NCBI RefSeq assembly: GCF_028372415.1
Contig: NC_092873.1
Span: 356,342,128-356,406,127, forward strand
Direction: 5' to 3'
DNA from: Notamacropus eugenii
Lineage: Eukaryota > Chordata > Mammalia > Diprotodontia > Macropodidae
Length of the DNA stretch: 64,000 nt
A model generated the notes under the pieces. The model was not told where the DNA came from, ran no database searches, and saw only the letters and a list, made by a program, of their open reading frames with translations. Both the position numbers and the translations under genes were made by a program. Position 1 is the stretch's first letter; every line of letters begins with the position of its first letter. This document shows, in pieces, positions 45,918 through 56,604 of this stretch.

Positions 45918-46165
45918 TTATTCTTGTAACTGTTCAGTCATGTCTGACTCTTTGTGACCCTATTTGGGATTTTCTTGGCAAAGATATTAGAGTGGTTTGT
46001 CATTTCCTTTTCCAGTTTGTTTGACAGATGAGGAAATTGAGGCAAACAGGGTTAAGTGTCACACAACTAGTAAATATCTGAGGCCAGATTTGAACTCGGG
46101 AAGATGAATTCTCCTACCTTCAGGCCCCAGTGCTCTATCTACTCTGCCAGCCAGCTGCTTCATAT
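45918..46165 (-). repeat. MAR1-type SINE, full length (tandem pair, right)
   Basis: 'taactgttcagtcatgtctg' to 'actctgccagccagctgctt'. It sits head-to-tail with the previous copy, consistent with insertion into its end. Confidence 0.88.
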
Positions 46166-46274
46166 ATTTGCATGCACACATGTATGCATTATTCTCACAC
46201 ACATACGTATCATATACATATAGTAATATACATTCAGAGTAAAAGTTAATTTACATAATGATATTTTTCCTTAG

Positions 46275-46385
46275 GATCATAGGTTTTGAGCTGGAAGAGC
46301 CCTTTGAGGTTATCTGATGCAACTTTCTTATCATACCAATAAAGAAATTAGGGCTCAAACAAGTTAAATTACTTGACTCTTCTCA
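46275..46385 (-). repeat. MIR-type SINE fragment
   Basis: 'ggatcataggttttgagctg' and 'cataccaataaagaaattag'. Confidence 0.5.
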
Positions 46386-46804
46386 AGAAGCTCACATTTT
46401 AATGGAGAAGATGGCACATGTGGACAAGGTCCCAGCTGCAAGTCAAAGAGATAAGTCCCATGGTTCTTAGGGTACAACAGCAAAAAGCAGGTGCTAATGC
46501 TTCTTTAATGTTATTTCTACCGATAAAATCCCATCATGTGCTGATATGCAGCTATTTGACTGTGCTAAGGATTTTGGTGGCAAGGACTTTCCTTTATGGG
46601 TCTTCAACATGTGTCTCTGTGTCGGGGAAGTGGGGACAGGGAGGGCTTGAATTCAGGTCTTCTGGACTTTGAGGCTGGCCCTCTATACAGTATTCCATGA
46701 AGCCTTTCTTTGAGATATATCTTAAAATATTTGTTGTATATATTTAATAAAGTTCCCTGTTCCTAATTTCAACCAGAGGAATTCAACCCTTTATATTTGT
46801 CTCT

Positions 46805-47300
46805 GAAAAAAAAAATCACACCAATTACTTCCTGAAAGAGATCTCAAAATGCCAACTCCTAGCAACATTATAACCAAATTCCAGAACTCCCAATTCAAGG
46901 AGAAAATATTGTAAACAGCCAGAAATCAACAGTTCAAACTTCAGGGAGCCACAGGTAGGATTACGCAGGATTTAGCAGCTTCTATACTAAAGAATCAAAG
47001 GGCATGGAATATGGTATTCCAGAAAGCAAAGGAGCTAGGATTACTCAAGGAAACCGAGCATAATCCTTCAGGGGAAAAAATGGTTATTCAATGAAACAGA
47101 AGGTTTTCAAGCTTTCTTGATGAAAAGACCAGAGCTGAACAAAAAAAAAAAATCCGATTTTCAATGACAAAACTAAAGACAAAAATTTACTGAACAAAAG
47201 GTCAAAATATATAAAGAACTGGAAGAATAGAGGATGGGAGGCAAGAAAAGAAAGTATAGCCAGTAAAGTGACAAAGGGAGAAGCAATTTGAGGATGAAAA
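46805..47300 (+). mobile_element. L1-type ORF1 region fragment (possibly a half-L1)
   Basis: The DNA follows the end of an L1 ORF1-type protein: 'accaaattccagaactccca', 'ggatttagcagcttctatac', 'gggcatggaatatggtattc', 'gaaaagaccagagctgaac'. It corresponds to the 'LSAETLQARREW...RPAL' part of the family. A 5'- and 3'-truncated fossil; the same region occurs at 49886-50385. Confidence 0.6.
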
Positions 47301-47424
47301 GCATTTGGTTAAATTTTCCTTCCATTGCCCCTCATAGGTAAAAAAAAAAAGTTCCCTGTCTCTGTGTTAGAAAAAGGAATAAAATCCCAGTCAGATGCCT
47401 TGATTTACTCTTTCCTTAGATTTA

Positions 47425-47655
47425 ACTGGATAGAGTGCTGGCCCTTGAATCAGGAGGATCTGAATTCTAATGTGTGCTCAGATACATATTAACTGTGTGA
47501 CCCTGGGAAAGTCACTTAACTCTGTCTTAGTTTCCTCATCTGTAAAATGAGTTAGAGAAGGAAATAGCAAATCACTCTAGTATCTTTGCTAATAAAACCT
47601 CACATGGAGTCATGAAAAGTTGGACATGATTAAATTGAATGAACCACAGCAACAG
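47425..47655 (+). repeat. MAR1-type SINE, nearly full length
   Basis: 'aactggatagagtgctggcc' to 'gagtcatgaaaagttggaca', tgattaaattgaatgaacca. Confidence 0.88.
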
Positions 47656-47810
47656 AAGTAGTACTCGTATTTCAGGAGGGCTACAGATCTCTTTTCTAAT
47701 TAATATGTGATAGGGGCACCCTTTCTAAAATATTTGATGGTTGGAGCTTGCTATGCTAGTATTGATTTGGAGATATTTAAAATGGATTCTTTTAAATCAC
47801 TGCTTTGTTG

Positions 47811-47812
<2 letters not shown>

Positions 47813-47845
<33 letters not shown>
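47813..47845. repeat. (CA)n microsatellite
   Basis: About sixteen CA units running into cataca/tatat. Confidence 0.95.
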
Positions 47846-47851
<6 letters not shown>

Positions 47852-48174
47852 ATATATCTTGCAGCAACCCAGCACCCTGGCAAAGTGATTGGGAAATATT
47901 GTGTGAGGTATTATGTTGTTTAGCCTTATTTTTCTTCTGTTGTCCATTCTAGGCCACATTTTTATTACCTTCTAAGATATGAAGTGATTCCAAAGACAGA
48001 GAAATTCCCCATAGTAAGAAAGTACATTCATTTCTAGTTTTGCTGCCAAGGTTTTAGCATTTGTGCCCCAAATCCTCCATGCCTGCTGGGCATGCTTGGT
48101 AAGAGTTACTTTATTTTGACAGGGAGAGAGGAAACCCATTTATATTAGGTTAAGCATGTTCAGAATGGAACTCA

Positions 48175-48665
48175 TTATCCTCTCCACCTTCAAACTCCAG
48201 ATCTGCCCCTCCTTCAGACTTTCTTATTTCTCCTTCATCTTCCCCATATAATTTTCTAGTCACCCAGGTTTACTCCCTTGGGATCATCCTCAACTCTTTA
48301 CTCTTCCTTTTCTTGGTCCCCCAAGCCAGACAACTGATTGCCAAGGCTTATCAATTTTACTTCTAAAATATCTTTCATATCTGCCTGTTTCATTTTTGTT
48401 TTTGGCTCTAGCATCTAGCATAGTGCCTGACTTATTTAATAAATGCTTGTTGATTCATCTCTCTTTTTCTCTGTCCTCATGGTCATCACTCTAATTCAGC
48501 GCCTTATCACCTCTCTCTTAAACTATTACAAAAACATATTAATGTGTTTCTACTTCCATTCCTTCTCCTCTTAAATCTGTTCTTCACCCAGCCCCTCAGA
48601 TCATCTCTGCAACACACAGGTCCGACCATGTCATTCTACTGCTTAAAAAGATCCAGTTGTTTGCT
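48175..48665 (+). repeat. L2-like LINE fragment
   Basis: 'catcctcaactctttactct', 'tggtcatcactctaattcag', 'acaggtccgaccatgtcatt' and 'ctgcttaaaaagatccagtt'. An L2 end 'agtgcctgacttatttaata' lies within. Confidence 0.5.
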
Positions 48666-48669
48666 ATAG

Positions 48670-49120
48670 GACAGGGGTTCTTAACCTTTTTTTGTGTTTG
48701 TCATGGATCCTTTTGTCATTTGGTGGCATAGTGGAGAGAATGAGAAAACAAAAAACATAAAGAACTATTATGATGACAAACATTTCCAAAAGACACCCCC
48801 CCCCCCCCACACACAGAAAAGAGAATAATCCAAAACACCTACCAGGAAACTCTCAAAGAAAAATACCATTTAGCAAGATCAGTTGTAATTCCTAGAAGAA
48901 ATGATGAAAGAATTAAAATGAAAAATGAAATGAGAGCGTGAGAAGAAAGAACCCTGAAAGAAATGAGAGATATAGAAGAGAGAGTTGGATAGAGAATAAA
49001 TAGGTTAGCACAGAGATAAAAAACTTTTTAAACAAATTCTGAACTTAAGAAATAGAACAGGTTTTTCCAAACATAGTAGAATAGAAAAAAAGAGGATTGC
49101 ACGTGAAACTGCAAATCTAT
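48670..49120 (+). mobile_element. hAT end plus purine-rich L1 ORF1-like N-terminal part
   Basis: 48672-48745 has a hAT end ('caggggttcttaaccttttt'). From about 48760 the DNA is purine-rich with 'ccctgaaagaaatgagagat' and 'aaagaattaaaatgaaaaat', like the coiled-coil part of L1 ORF1. It probably continues at 49886. Confidence 0.4.
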
Positions 49121-49124
49121 TAGG

Positions 49125-49870
49125 TACGACATGCTATTCCTTTTAAATATATAAGAAAGTTATCATGTAACTTCTTTTTTTCTTTCCTTCCTCCAACCCA
49201 CCTTAGGAATGACTAGCATTAGACGCAAATATGTATATATATGTATATATATGTAAAATAATTCTATTCATACTTCTGTCGATCAGTTCTTACTCTGGAT
49301 GAAGATAGCATCTTAATGACTTGGTCACTCAAAGTTCTTAAAACAATAGTGTTGTTACTCTATACAACATTCTCTTTGTACTGCTCATTTTGCTCTTTGT
49401 TATTTTGTGTGTCTATCCATTTTTTCTAAGATCATCAAGCTCATCATTTCTTATAGCACAGTAGTAATCCATCATGATCATATACCTCAACTTGTTCACC
49501 CATGCCCTAATTGATAGGCATCCCCACAATTTTCAGTTCTTTGGCACCACAAAGAGAGCTGCTATAAATATTTTAGAACATATAGATTCTTTTCCTTTTT
49601 CTCTAATCATATTGGGAAATAGCTCTAGTAGTAGTATTGATGGGTCAGAGAATATACACAGTTTAATAACTCTTTGGCCATAATTCCAAATTGCTCTCCA
49701 AAATAGTTGGATTAGTTCACAGTTCCACCAACAATGAATTAGTGTCCCAATTTTTGCACATTCTCTCCAATATTTGTTCCTTTTCTCTTCAATCATTTTA
49801 GCCAATAAAAATACCTCAAGCTTGTTTTAGTTTGCATTTCTCCAATTGATAAAGATTTAGAGCACTTTTT
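49125..49870 (-). mobile_element. L1 LINE 3' end with the ORF2 C-terminus
   Basis: The minus strand at 49805-49533 encodes KYWRECAKIGTLIHCWWNCE then LIQLFWRAIWNY and SKIFIAALFVVPKN, the conserved C-terminal end of L1 ORF2p (human GEIGTLLHCWWDCK, RMFIAALFTIAK). Downstream (lower coordinates) come ORF2's YYCAIRNDELDDLRK-like segment and a short AT-rich 3' end. It is 5'-truncated, about 750 bp. Confidence 0.82.
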
Positions 49871-49879
49871 CATATGACT

Positions 49880-50385
49880 AAGATACAAAATCTTAGTCAA
49901 ATAAAAGACTTCTTGAAAATTAGAATGGACTAAAAAGAAATTAATGAATCTATGAGACAAGAAACATCAGAACAAAGGAAAAAAATTTGAAAAGAAAATG
50001 TCAGATATTAGAATTTGCTGGTCATCTCCTAAAAAATTTCAAAATGAAGACTCCTAGGTAAAAGGTCCAGAGCTTCTAAGTCAAAAAAGAAGTAACACAA
50101 ACAGCTATAAAGAAAGAATTCAAACCAGCATCAGATAAGATTTAGCAGCTACTGCTTAAAAGGAGAGAAGATTCCAGACTAAGATAATCCAAAAAGTAAA
50201 AAATAGAAACCTGAAACTGAGAATAACTTACCCAGCAAAAACTTAGTGTAATCCTAGAGGAAGAAAAAGTGGATTATTAATGAAATAATGGACTTCTAAG
50301 TATTCCTGATGAAAAGACCAGAGCTGAATAGAAATTTTGAAAAACAAACTTGAGGGTCAAGAGAAGCATAAAAAGGTAAATGCAA
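49880..50385 (+). mobile_element. L1-type ORF1 region, right part
   Basis: 'aacatcagaacaaaggaaaa', 'gatttagcagctactgctta', 'ttagtgtaatcctagaggaa' and 'gaaaagaccagagctgaata' parallel 46805-47300. The minus-strand L1 end lies between this and the N-terminal part. Confidence 0.55.
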
Positions 50386-50639
50386 GTGAACTGTAGTGGT
50401 CATCCTTTGTTCTCCCATGCCTAAATTCTATCTCTACATATAAATTCCATCTCTGCACATCACACAATTTTTCATGATGTACTTCAGCTGTTGCTGCTGC
50501 TCTCTCTCTCTTTTTAAATACAGTTCCTTTAGTTAAAGTACTAACACTCATCATCTCTTTTCCCTTTCCAATTTTCATATTTCTGCCATTAGCACCATCA
50601 TTCTTCTAGTATTTCAATAGTCTCTCTAGTATTGTCTCT

Positions 50640-50945
50640 CTGAAGAACTTGGGAATTGTGGGACATGGAGACATTGGCAAAAGACTGTCTAGCATGATGT
50701 GCCTACATCAAAGAAGGTGCTGTGCTCTAGGAGTGAAGCAGAATTGCCAAAGAAACGTGAGATGCACAAATTTAGAGCCACCTCCACTCCAAATGTTCAT
50801 ATGGATGATTTGTACTTGACCTGTGGTAGAGGGTCCCAAGCTTGAATTGGTCCAATCAGCCACAGTCAGACATATCATACCATAACTCCAACATTGTGAT
50901 GTCATTTTGGTCCTCTTCAAGAATGAAAGACAGTAACCAACCAAC
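50640..50945 (+). mobile_element. LINE 3' end, second RTE-like family, plus strand
   Basis: The plus strand encodes HKFRATSTPNVHMDD and a CGRG motif, parallel to YKFGITTPNVHTDY and CGRAF at 1987-2265. The 3' end is 'catttt ggtcctcttcaag' followed by 'aatgaaagacagtaaccaac'. Confidence 0.62.
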
Positions 50946-51194
50946 CAGCGCAGACTCAAGAGGGAACGTAAGCCCTCACAAATGAATGAAGCATGTAATT
51001 AAAGGCACAAGTAAAACGGAAAGCATTTATGGTAAAGTACAGTATAGAATTTCCACTTTGTCCTCTGTCTAGACCCTTAGATTAGCTGGATTTGTAAGTT
51101 TGGAGAAGATCAATGGAGCATTCCTCCTCAAAGGTGAGGAGGGGCTAAGTAATTGAATAAATCCCATTAGAAATGGTAAAGCTAGGAAGGCTGC

Positions 51195-52365
51195 TTTGAG
51201 CAGGTCAGCATTTTCTTCATATACATATATATATATTCATATATATATATATCTTTATATATATATATATATTTAGTTTTCAACATTCACTTCTACAAAA
51301 TTTTGAATTTCAAATTTTCTCCTCATTTCCGTTACCCCCATCCCAGGACGTGTTTACCCTGGGTAAAACACCAGAGGAAAGAGGATTCTGTGTGCGTTCT
51401 GATTGCCCTTTCCTCTAATGTGCCCTCCCTTCTATCACAGGCTCCCCCTGCCCCCAACTGAATCCCTTTGATTTTCCTATAGAGTAAGATGAATTTCTAT
51501 ACTACATTGCTTATATATCTTATTTCCTAGTTGTATGTAAAAACCTCTAACATTTATTTTTAAAGCTTTGAGTTCCACATTTTCTCCCTTTTCCCTTCCT
51601 CACCCTGCCCCCCCCCCCCCCCAGAAGGCAAGCAATTCAATAAAGGTTATACATGTGTGGTCACACAGAACACCTACATAACAGTGATGTTATGAAAGAC
51701 TATTTCCTTCTATCCTGTCCTATGCACCATTTATTCAATTCTGTCCTTTGACTTGTCCCTCTACCAAAGTGTTTGCTTCTGATTATCCCTTTCCCCAATC
51801 TGCTGTCCTTTCTGTTTTCCCCCCTCTCTTATTCCCTTCTCCCCTGCTTTCCCCTTAGGGTAAGATAAACTTCCATACCCAATTGAGTGTATTTGTTATT
51901 CCCTTCTGAAGCTAAATCCAATGAAAGGAAGGCTCACTTATTCTCTCTCATTTTCCCCTTTTTCCACTCCATTGTAAAAGCTCTTTCTTGCCTCTTTTAT
52001 GTGAGATAATTTACTACATTCTATCTTTCCCTTTCTCTTTCTCCTAGTACATTCCTCCCAACCCTTAATGTCCTTCTTTAGATATCACCCCTTTTTATTC
52101 AGCTCACCCTATACTTCTTTCTCTCTAGATACATACAAATACACACACATACACATATACATCTATATATACCCTCCAAGTATCCTAATACTAAGAAAGG
52201 TCTCATGCATTACAAATATCATTCCATGTAGGAATGTAGACAGTTCAACTTTAATAAGATCCTTATGGTTTCTCTTTCCTGTTTACCTAAATAGCAATTG
52301 TTTCTCTTTTACCCTGGAACTCTGAGAGTCTTCTCCTTCCAGTCTGATTTTTTTTTATTAAAGGG
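51195..52365 (-). mobile_element. L1-type (half-L1-like) 3' region
   Basis: Antisense block with 'tagttttcaacattcacttc' at its 3' end, 'gaaggcaagcaattcaataa', 'gataaacttccatacccaat', 'gtgagataatttactacatt' and 'aagaaaggtctcatgcatta', 'tacctaaatagcaattgttt'. From memory of marsupial repeats this follows an L1 ORF1-like reading frame, so I read it as the 3' part of an ORF1-only L1 relative. It includes a (TA) run at 51218-51275 and a C run at 51608-51622. Confidence 0.5.
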
Positions 52366-52439
52366 GCCATCCCTTGAGCAACTACTCAAAGAAGTCTCTT
52401 CATTGAATGGGTATATTTCACTCAAAGTGAGAATGTGAT

Positions 52440-52620
52440 GAGACCTTGGAATTAAAGGGCCAGGGTCTCCCATTGCATCCTGAGTCATCTCCAGTCATCC
52501 TGATGAATATCAGGCCACTGGACCCAGATGGCTCAGGAGAAGAAAGTCAGGTTGGTGATCTTGCACAGCCCCCCCTCAAATCAAAGTCAACTGCAATAAC
52601 AACAACAAAACCTGTGAGAC
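52440..52620 (+). repeat. Composite SINE body, sense copy
   Basis: 'tcatctccagtcatcctgat', 'gaatatcaggccactggacc' and 'cagatggctcaggagaagaa' match 31990-32130 in reverse. It ends in caacaacaaaacc. Confidence 0.7.
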
Positions 52621-52789
52621 CCAAGACTTTAAAATCTTTTGGAGGATCTTCTTCCTCATCCTTGAAATCAATGTTGCTACCAATTACTTCTTGTTGATAT
52701 TTCTGTTTCATCCTTTCCACTCCTCTTGCCACTACCCTTTTCTAGGCCCTCATTATTTCATAAATATATCACTAAAATAATGGCTTGAT

Positions 52790-52995
52790 TAGTGTTCCTG
52801 ACATTTTGTACTATTGTTCTAATTTATACTAACTTTTCAAAGACTTTACTTTTTGCGATATCAACCTCCTTACTCAACAACCTTCTATGATTTCCTGTTT
52901 TTCTTGATTACAGTCTAAATTCTTTTGTCTGACTTTGAAGTTCTTATATTCAATCTGCATGTCATTGCCTAACTTTGAATGTCATAAATGTTTTA
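52790..52995 (+). repeat. L2-like fragment
   Basis: 'tcaacaaccttctatgattt' and 'tgattacagtctaaattctt' resemble the L2-like block at 48175-48665 further along the same element. Confidence 0.4.
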
Positions 52996-53165
52996 TTGGA
53001 ATTGACTTTAGAGATCACTTAGCCACCTCCTTCATTTTATTCATTTTATAGGTGAGGAAACTGAGATTTGAAATGGTTAAATGACTTGCCCAAGATCACA
53101 CAAGAATAAATAACAGAACCAAAATTTGAACTTAAATTGTTGGTCTCTAAATCCTATGCTTTTAC
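52995..53165 (-). repeat. MIR-type SINE, antisense
   Basis: 'attttataggtgaggaaact', 'aaatgacttgcccaagatca' and 'aaaatttgaacttaaattgt'. Confidence 0.65.
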
Positions 53166-53199
53166 TAGGAGGGAAAGAACGAAAGAAATAAGAATTTGT

Positions 53200-53390
53200 T
53201 AAATACCCACCATGTGTCCATCACTATCCTATCTCTGGGTATTGAGTGCTATTCTGATCCCCATTTTACAGTTAAGGAAACCAAGGCAAGCAGTGATTAA
53301 TTGATTTACCCAGGGTCATACAGCTAGTAAGTTTCTGAGGCTAGATTTGAATTCAGGTCTTCTTGACTCCAAGCCACCTATATGCCTCTT
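53200..53390 (-). repeat. SINE, antisense
   Basis: 'ccccattttacagttaagga', 'cagggtcatacagctagtaa' and cttcttgactccaagccacc. Confidence 0.7.
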
Positions 53391-53419
53391 ATTATCTATT
53401 GTTATTATTATTTTTACTT

Positions 53420-53685
53420 ATGGGTAGTTAAGTGGTACAATGGATAGAGCATCTGCCTTGGAGTCAGGAAAACCTGAGTTCAGATCAAGTCTCAGACACC
53501 AACTAGCTCAGACACTTGAGTAAGTCACTTAACCCTGTTTACCACAGTTTCCTCATTTGTAAAATAAGCCAGAGAAGGATATGGAAAACCATTCTAGTAT
53601 CTTTGCCAAGAAAACTCTAATCATGAAGAGTCACGAAGAGTTGAGCACAAGTGAAAATGACTGAACAACAAAAACATAATACTTA
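53420..53685 (+). repeat. MAR1-type SINE, full length
   Basis: 'gggtagttaagtggtacaat' to 'tcacgaagagttgagcacaa', then gtgaaaatgactgaacaac. Confidence 0.88.
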
Positions 53686-53699
53686 TTTCTCACTATCCA

Positions 53700-54175
53700 A
53701 CATGTATCTTTGGTGCCAGGCACCTCTAGCACTTATTAGCTGAATGACCCTGGGCAAATCATTTATGCCTTCTCTGAGCCTCCATTTTCTTATTCTTTTT
53801 TTTTTTTTTGAGACTGGTCTCCTTGTCTTGCCCTGACTGGAAGTTCAGTGGCCACTCCTAGGCTCAAGCCCATTGCTGATTGGTGTGCACTGTTTCCATC
53901 CTGGGCCATTTTACCCTTATTTAGGCAGTCTAGTGGTATCCCTTTTGCCAGGGGCTAATCATATTGGTGCCATACTTACTGTGGATATCAGTTACATTTT
54001 AGCCCTACTGAAGGTAAGAACTTTTGAAGTTAAGTGATCTATCAGCTTCAGCCTTTCTAGTAGCTGGAACTACGGGCATGTGCTATCACACCTAACCTTC
54101 TCATTCTTAAAAGAAATATAATAATACTAACCTCATAGGGTTCTTGTGAAGATCAAATGAGACTAGAGCCATTAC
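53700..54175 (+). repeat. MIR-type SINE split by a 7SL pseudogene
   Basis: The left half ends 'tctgagcctccattttctta' at about 53795. The right half resumes at 54098 with 'ttctcattcttaaaagaaat' and 'ctcatagggttcttgtgaag'. Confidence 0.65.
53796..54097 (-). pseudogene. 7SL (SRP) RNA retropseudogene 2
   Basis: Antisense order of a full 7SL RNA: T run (reversed poly-A) 53796-53809, 'gagactggtctccttgtctt', 'ggccactcctaggctcaagc', S domain 'aatcatattggtgccatact', then 'cttcagcctttctagtagct' and 'ggaactacgggcatgtgcta' (5' Alu domain). The flanking duplication is TTCTTATTC at 53787-53795 and TTCTCATTC at 54098-54106 (one mismatch). It is diverged, so it is a dead copy. Confidence 0.82.
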
Positions 54176-54830
54176 TAAGAATTCTACACCTGAGGCAAAT
54201 TCAGTTAAATGGATGTACTTGTCTAAAACATGACCACTCCTGTATATTGTTGAAATAAACTGGAGACAATTTATAGAAACTAAGGAGGGCCTTTCCTTCT
54301 ATATAGAAGACTGTGGATCAACTACTGAACTTCTTGAGGAGAAGGAGGAACAGGGAGCATCATAGATTATAGCCACAAGATTCTATATAGGGTGAAATGA
54401 GCTTTAAAGAAGGAGAGGTTGTTGCTGGTGGTAGGTAGTGAATCTGAAAGTGGTAGGAGGGAGCAAGGAGTATACCAGCTCTTCCTCTTGGTCCTCTATG
54501 TTAGGAATGTGAGAGAAGGAACAAGCAACCCAGAAGATAGATGGGATAGAAGAGGAGGCAATCTAGGGTGAAAGGGAGTTTGTTAACAATTGAAAACTTT
54601 TTCAGAGGGCACAATGGAAAGGGAGGAAAGAACAAGATAGGGTATGTGAAGGACTATGGATGAACTGGGTAGGAGTGAAGCAGAAAAAAGGGATTTTTGT
54701 TTAGGCACAAGGTGGTTTTGAATGACAAGGACCAGAAGAGCTGGAAGTAGGCATTTCCTAGCAATGGTGCATTAGAGAAAAACAACGTAAAATATCTGTG
54801 GGAGTAAAGATGTAACATCAAATATTTACT
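54175..54830. other. Intergenic DNA with no recognised feature
   Basis: Purine-rich ('gggagcaaggagtataccag', 'gaaggagaggttgttgctgg'). It may be an old repeat of the 6840-7600 kind, but the match is too weak to call. Confidence 0.35.
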
Positions 54831-54834
54831 CACT

Positions 54835-55100
54835 GAGGACAGCTAGGTGGTGTAAAAGATAGAACGCTGGAACTGGAGTCCGAAAGACTCACCTTTGTGA
54901 GTTCAAATCTAGCCTCAGATATTTACTAGCTTTGCAACCCTGGGCAAGTCACTTAACCCCGTTTGCCTCAGTTTCTTCATCTGTAAAATGAGCTGGAAAA
55001 GGAAATGGCAAACCACTCCAGTATCTTTGCCAAGAAAACCCCAAATGGGGTCACAAGGAATTGGATATGACTGAAAAATGACCAAACAGTAACAATCAAC
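54835..55100 (+). repeat. MAR1-type SINE, full length
   Basis: 'gaggacagctaggtggtgta' to 'aaatggggtcacaaggaatt', ggatatgactgaaaaatgac. Confidence 0.9.
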
Positions 55101-55109
55101 TCATTATAG

Positions 55110-56385
55110 GTTGTTGAGTAGGATAAAAAATCCAGCCTAGGGGCTTGAATTTGCTCTGAGTGCAATATTTGACTTAGCCACACGGTGGAGGGCTGCTTGA
55201 GCTGTCACAGAGCCCTCAGACCCTGAGTCAGTCTAAACCAGCTTTCCTTGCTGAAGATGTCTTCTTAGTATGAACATTTTTCCTTTGCTCCCAGGTCCCG
55301 ATATAGTCTAGGAAAAGAAATATTGAAAATACTAAAATATAAAAGTTTGCTGCAATTACATTTTTTTTGTCTTTCTTTGGTAGCATTTTATTACCTCCCA
55401 TCTTGTCTCACAGCACTCATAGATTTAGAAATTTTAGTCATAGAATTAAGTGATCATATATTTTATTGTGTATATAGAATAATATATACATATATGTAGA
55501 GTAAATATATATGCATAATAAAATAAAAAGGAAAACAGGTAATTATACTTTTCCACCAGAATCAAGATGATCATTGCAAACCATCTCTATCTTTCATACC
55601 TTTCTTATCCCTCTCAGATTTTTTGTGTATATTGGGGAATTCCTAAGCAGTCACACAGGGACTTCACTTTTCCTTATCAGGCTCATAAATAAAGAAAAGC
55701 GGGAAAGATAATACTGTCCTGTGATACACCAGTTGGCTCCAGAATGAGGTTCACAGTAGTTGTCTATCCTCAGCAGATACTGGATAATGCTAGTTTTGAT
55801 GTGTTTGCTCCTTGTTGTCTGCATCAATTCAGGCTGCTCATCTCTCCACATCCACTTGACTCCTGCTCCATGTACTCAGCTCATGACCTGAAGTCTGAAC
55901 TGGAAGAAGAAATGTCACAAACACAGACAGCATCCCTTTTTATACTAGTCAGTGACTGGGACTCAGGCCATGTTCTTTTTGTGAAGGGATCATTGTGACT
56001 CTGGAGTGGATTTTCTTTGCAGAATAATCTCAGAATTTACTCCTGTTCTCCGAAAATCATCTAGTTCTTAATATGCCCTGACCCATTCCTCACTGGTCCT
56101 CGGGTAGCTCTAGGGCTCACTGGACCTCCTGTGTGGCTTAGGTCTTTCTCCCTGAGTGGGAGGACAGCACTTTTGGGAGTAGCAACAAGAGAATGCTGGA
56201 AAGAAATATGCAACCCAGGTATTTTCACCGAGTCACCTTGTTAAGCTCTGAATGAGATATTATGTGGAAATAGAGCCCTTTGCAAACTTCTAAAACTATC
56301 ATTTGGTTGTTATTATTAGGCTTATACTGACCTTGATTACTGCTTTTTACCTTACTGAAATGCTCTTCTCCCTTTCTCCCACTTA
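55110..56385. other. Intergenic DNA, mostly unrecognised
   Basis: AT-rich at 55440-55530. At 55937-55945 the minus strand has a TATA-like TATAAAAAG followed by short frames, but no keratin head or coil 1A sequence follows it. Confidence 0.4.
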
Positions 56386-56389
56386 GAGC

Positions 56390-56595
56390 AGGGGTACTTA
56401 GTGGTTCTTTTTGTGTGTCATGAATCCCTTTGGCATTGTAGTGAAGTCTATGAACTCCTCAGGATAATGTTTGTAAATGCATAAAGTGAAATACTTATGA
56501 TTACAAAAGAAAGATGCATTTTTTTCCCATGCATGTTCCCCTCAAATCTATCCATGGATATCTTATTTCATGGATCCTAGGTTAAGAACCCCCTA
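56390..56595. repeat. hAT-type non-autonomous transposon
   Basis: Left end 'gcaggggtacttagtggttc', middle 'gtgtcatgaatccctttggc', right end 'atcctaggttaagaacccc' as inverted partner. It is of the same family as 34490-34740. Confidence 0.6.
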
Positions 56596-56604
56596 CCTCC
56601 TTGG

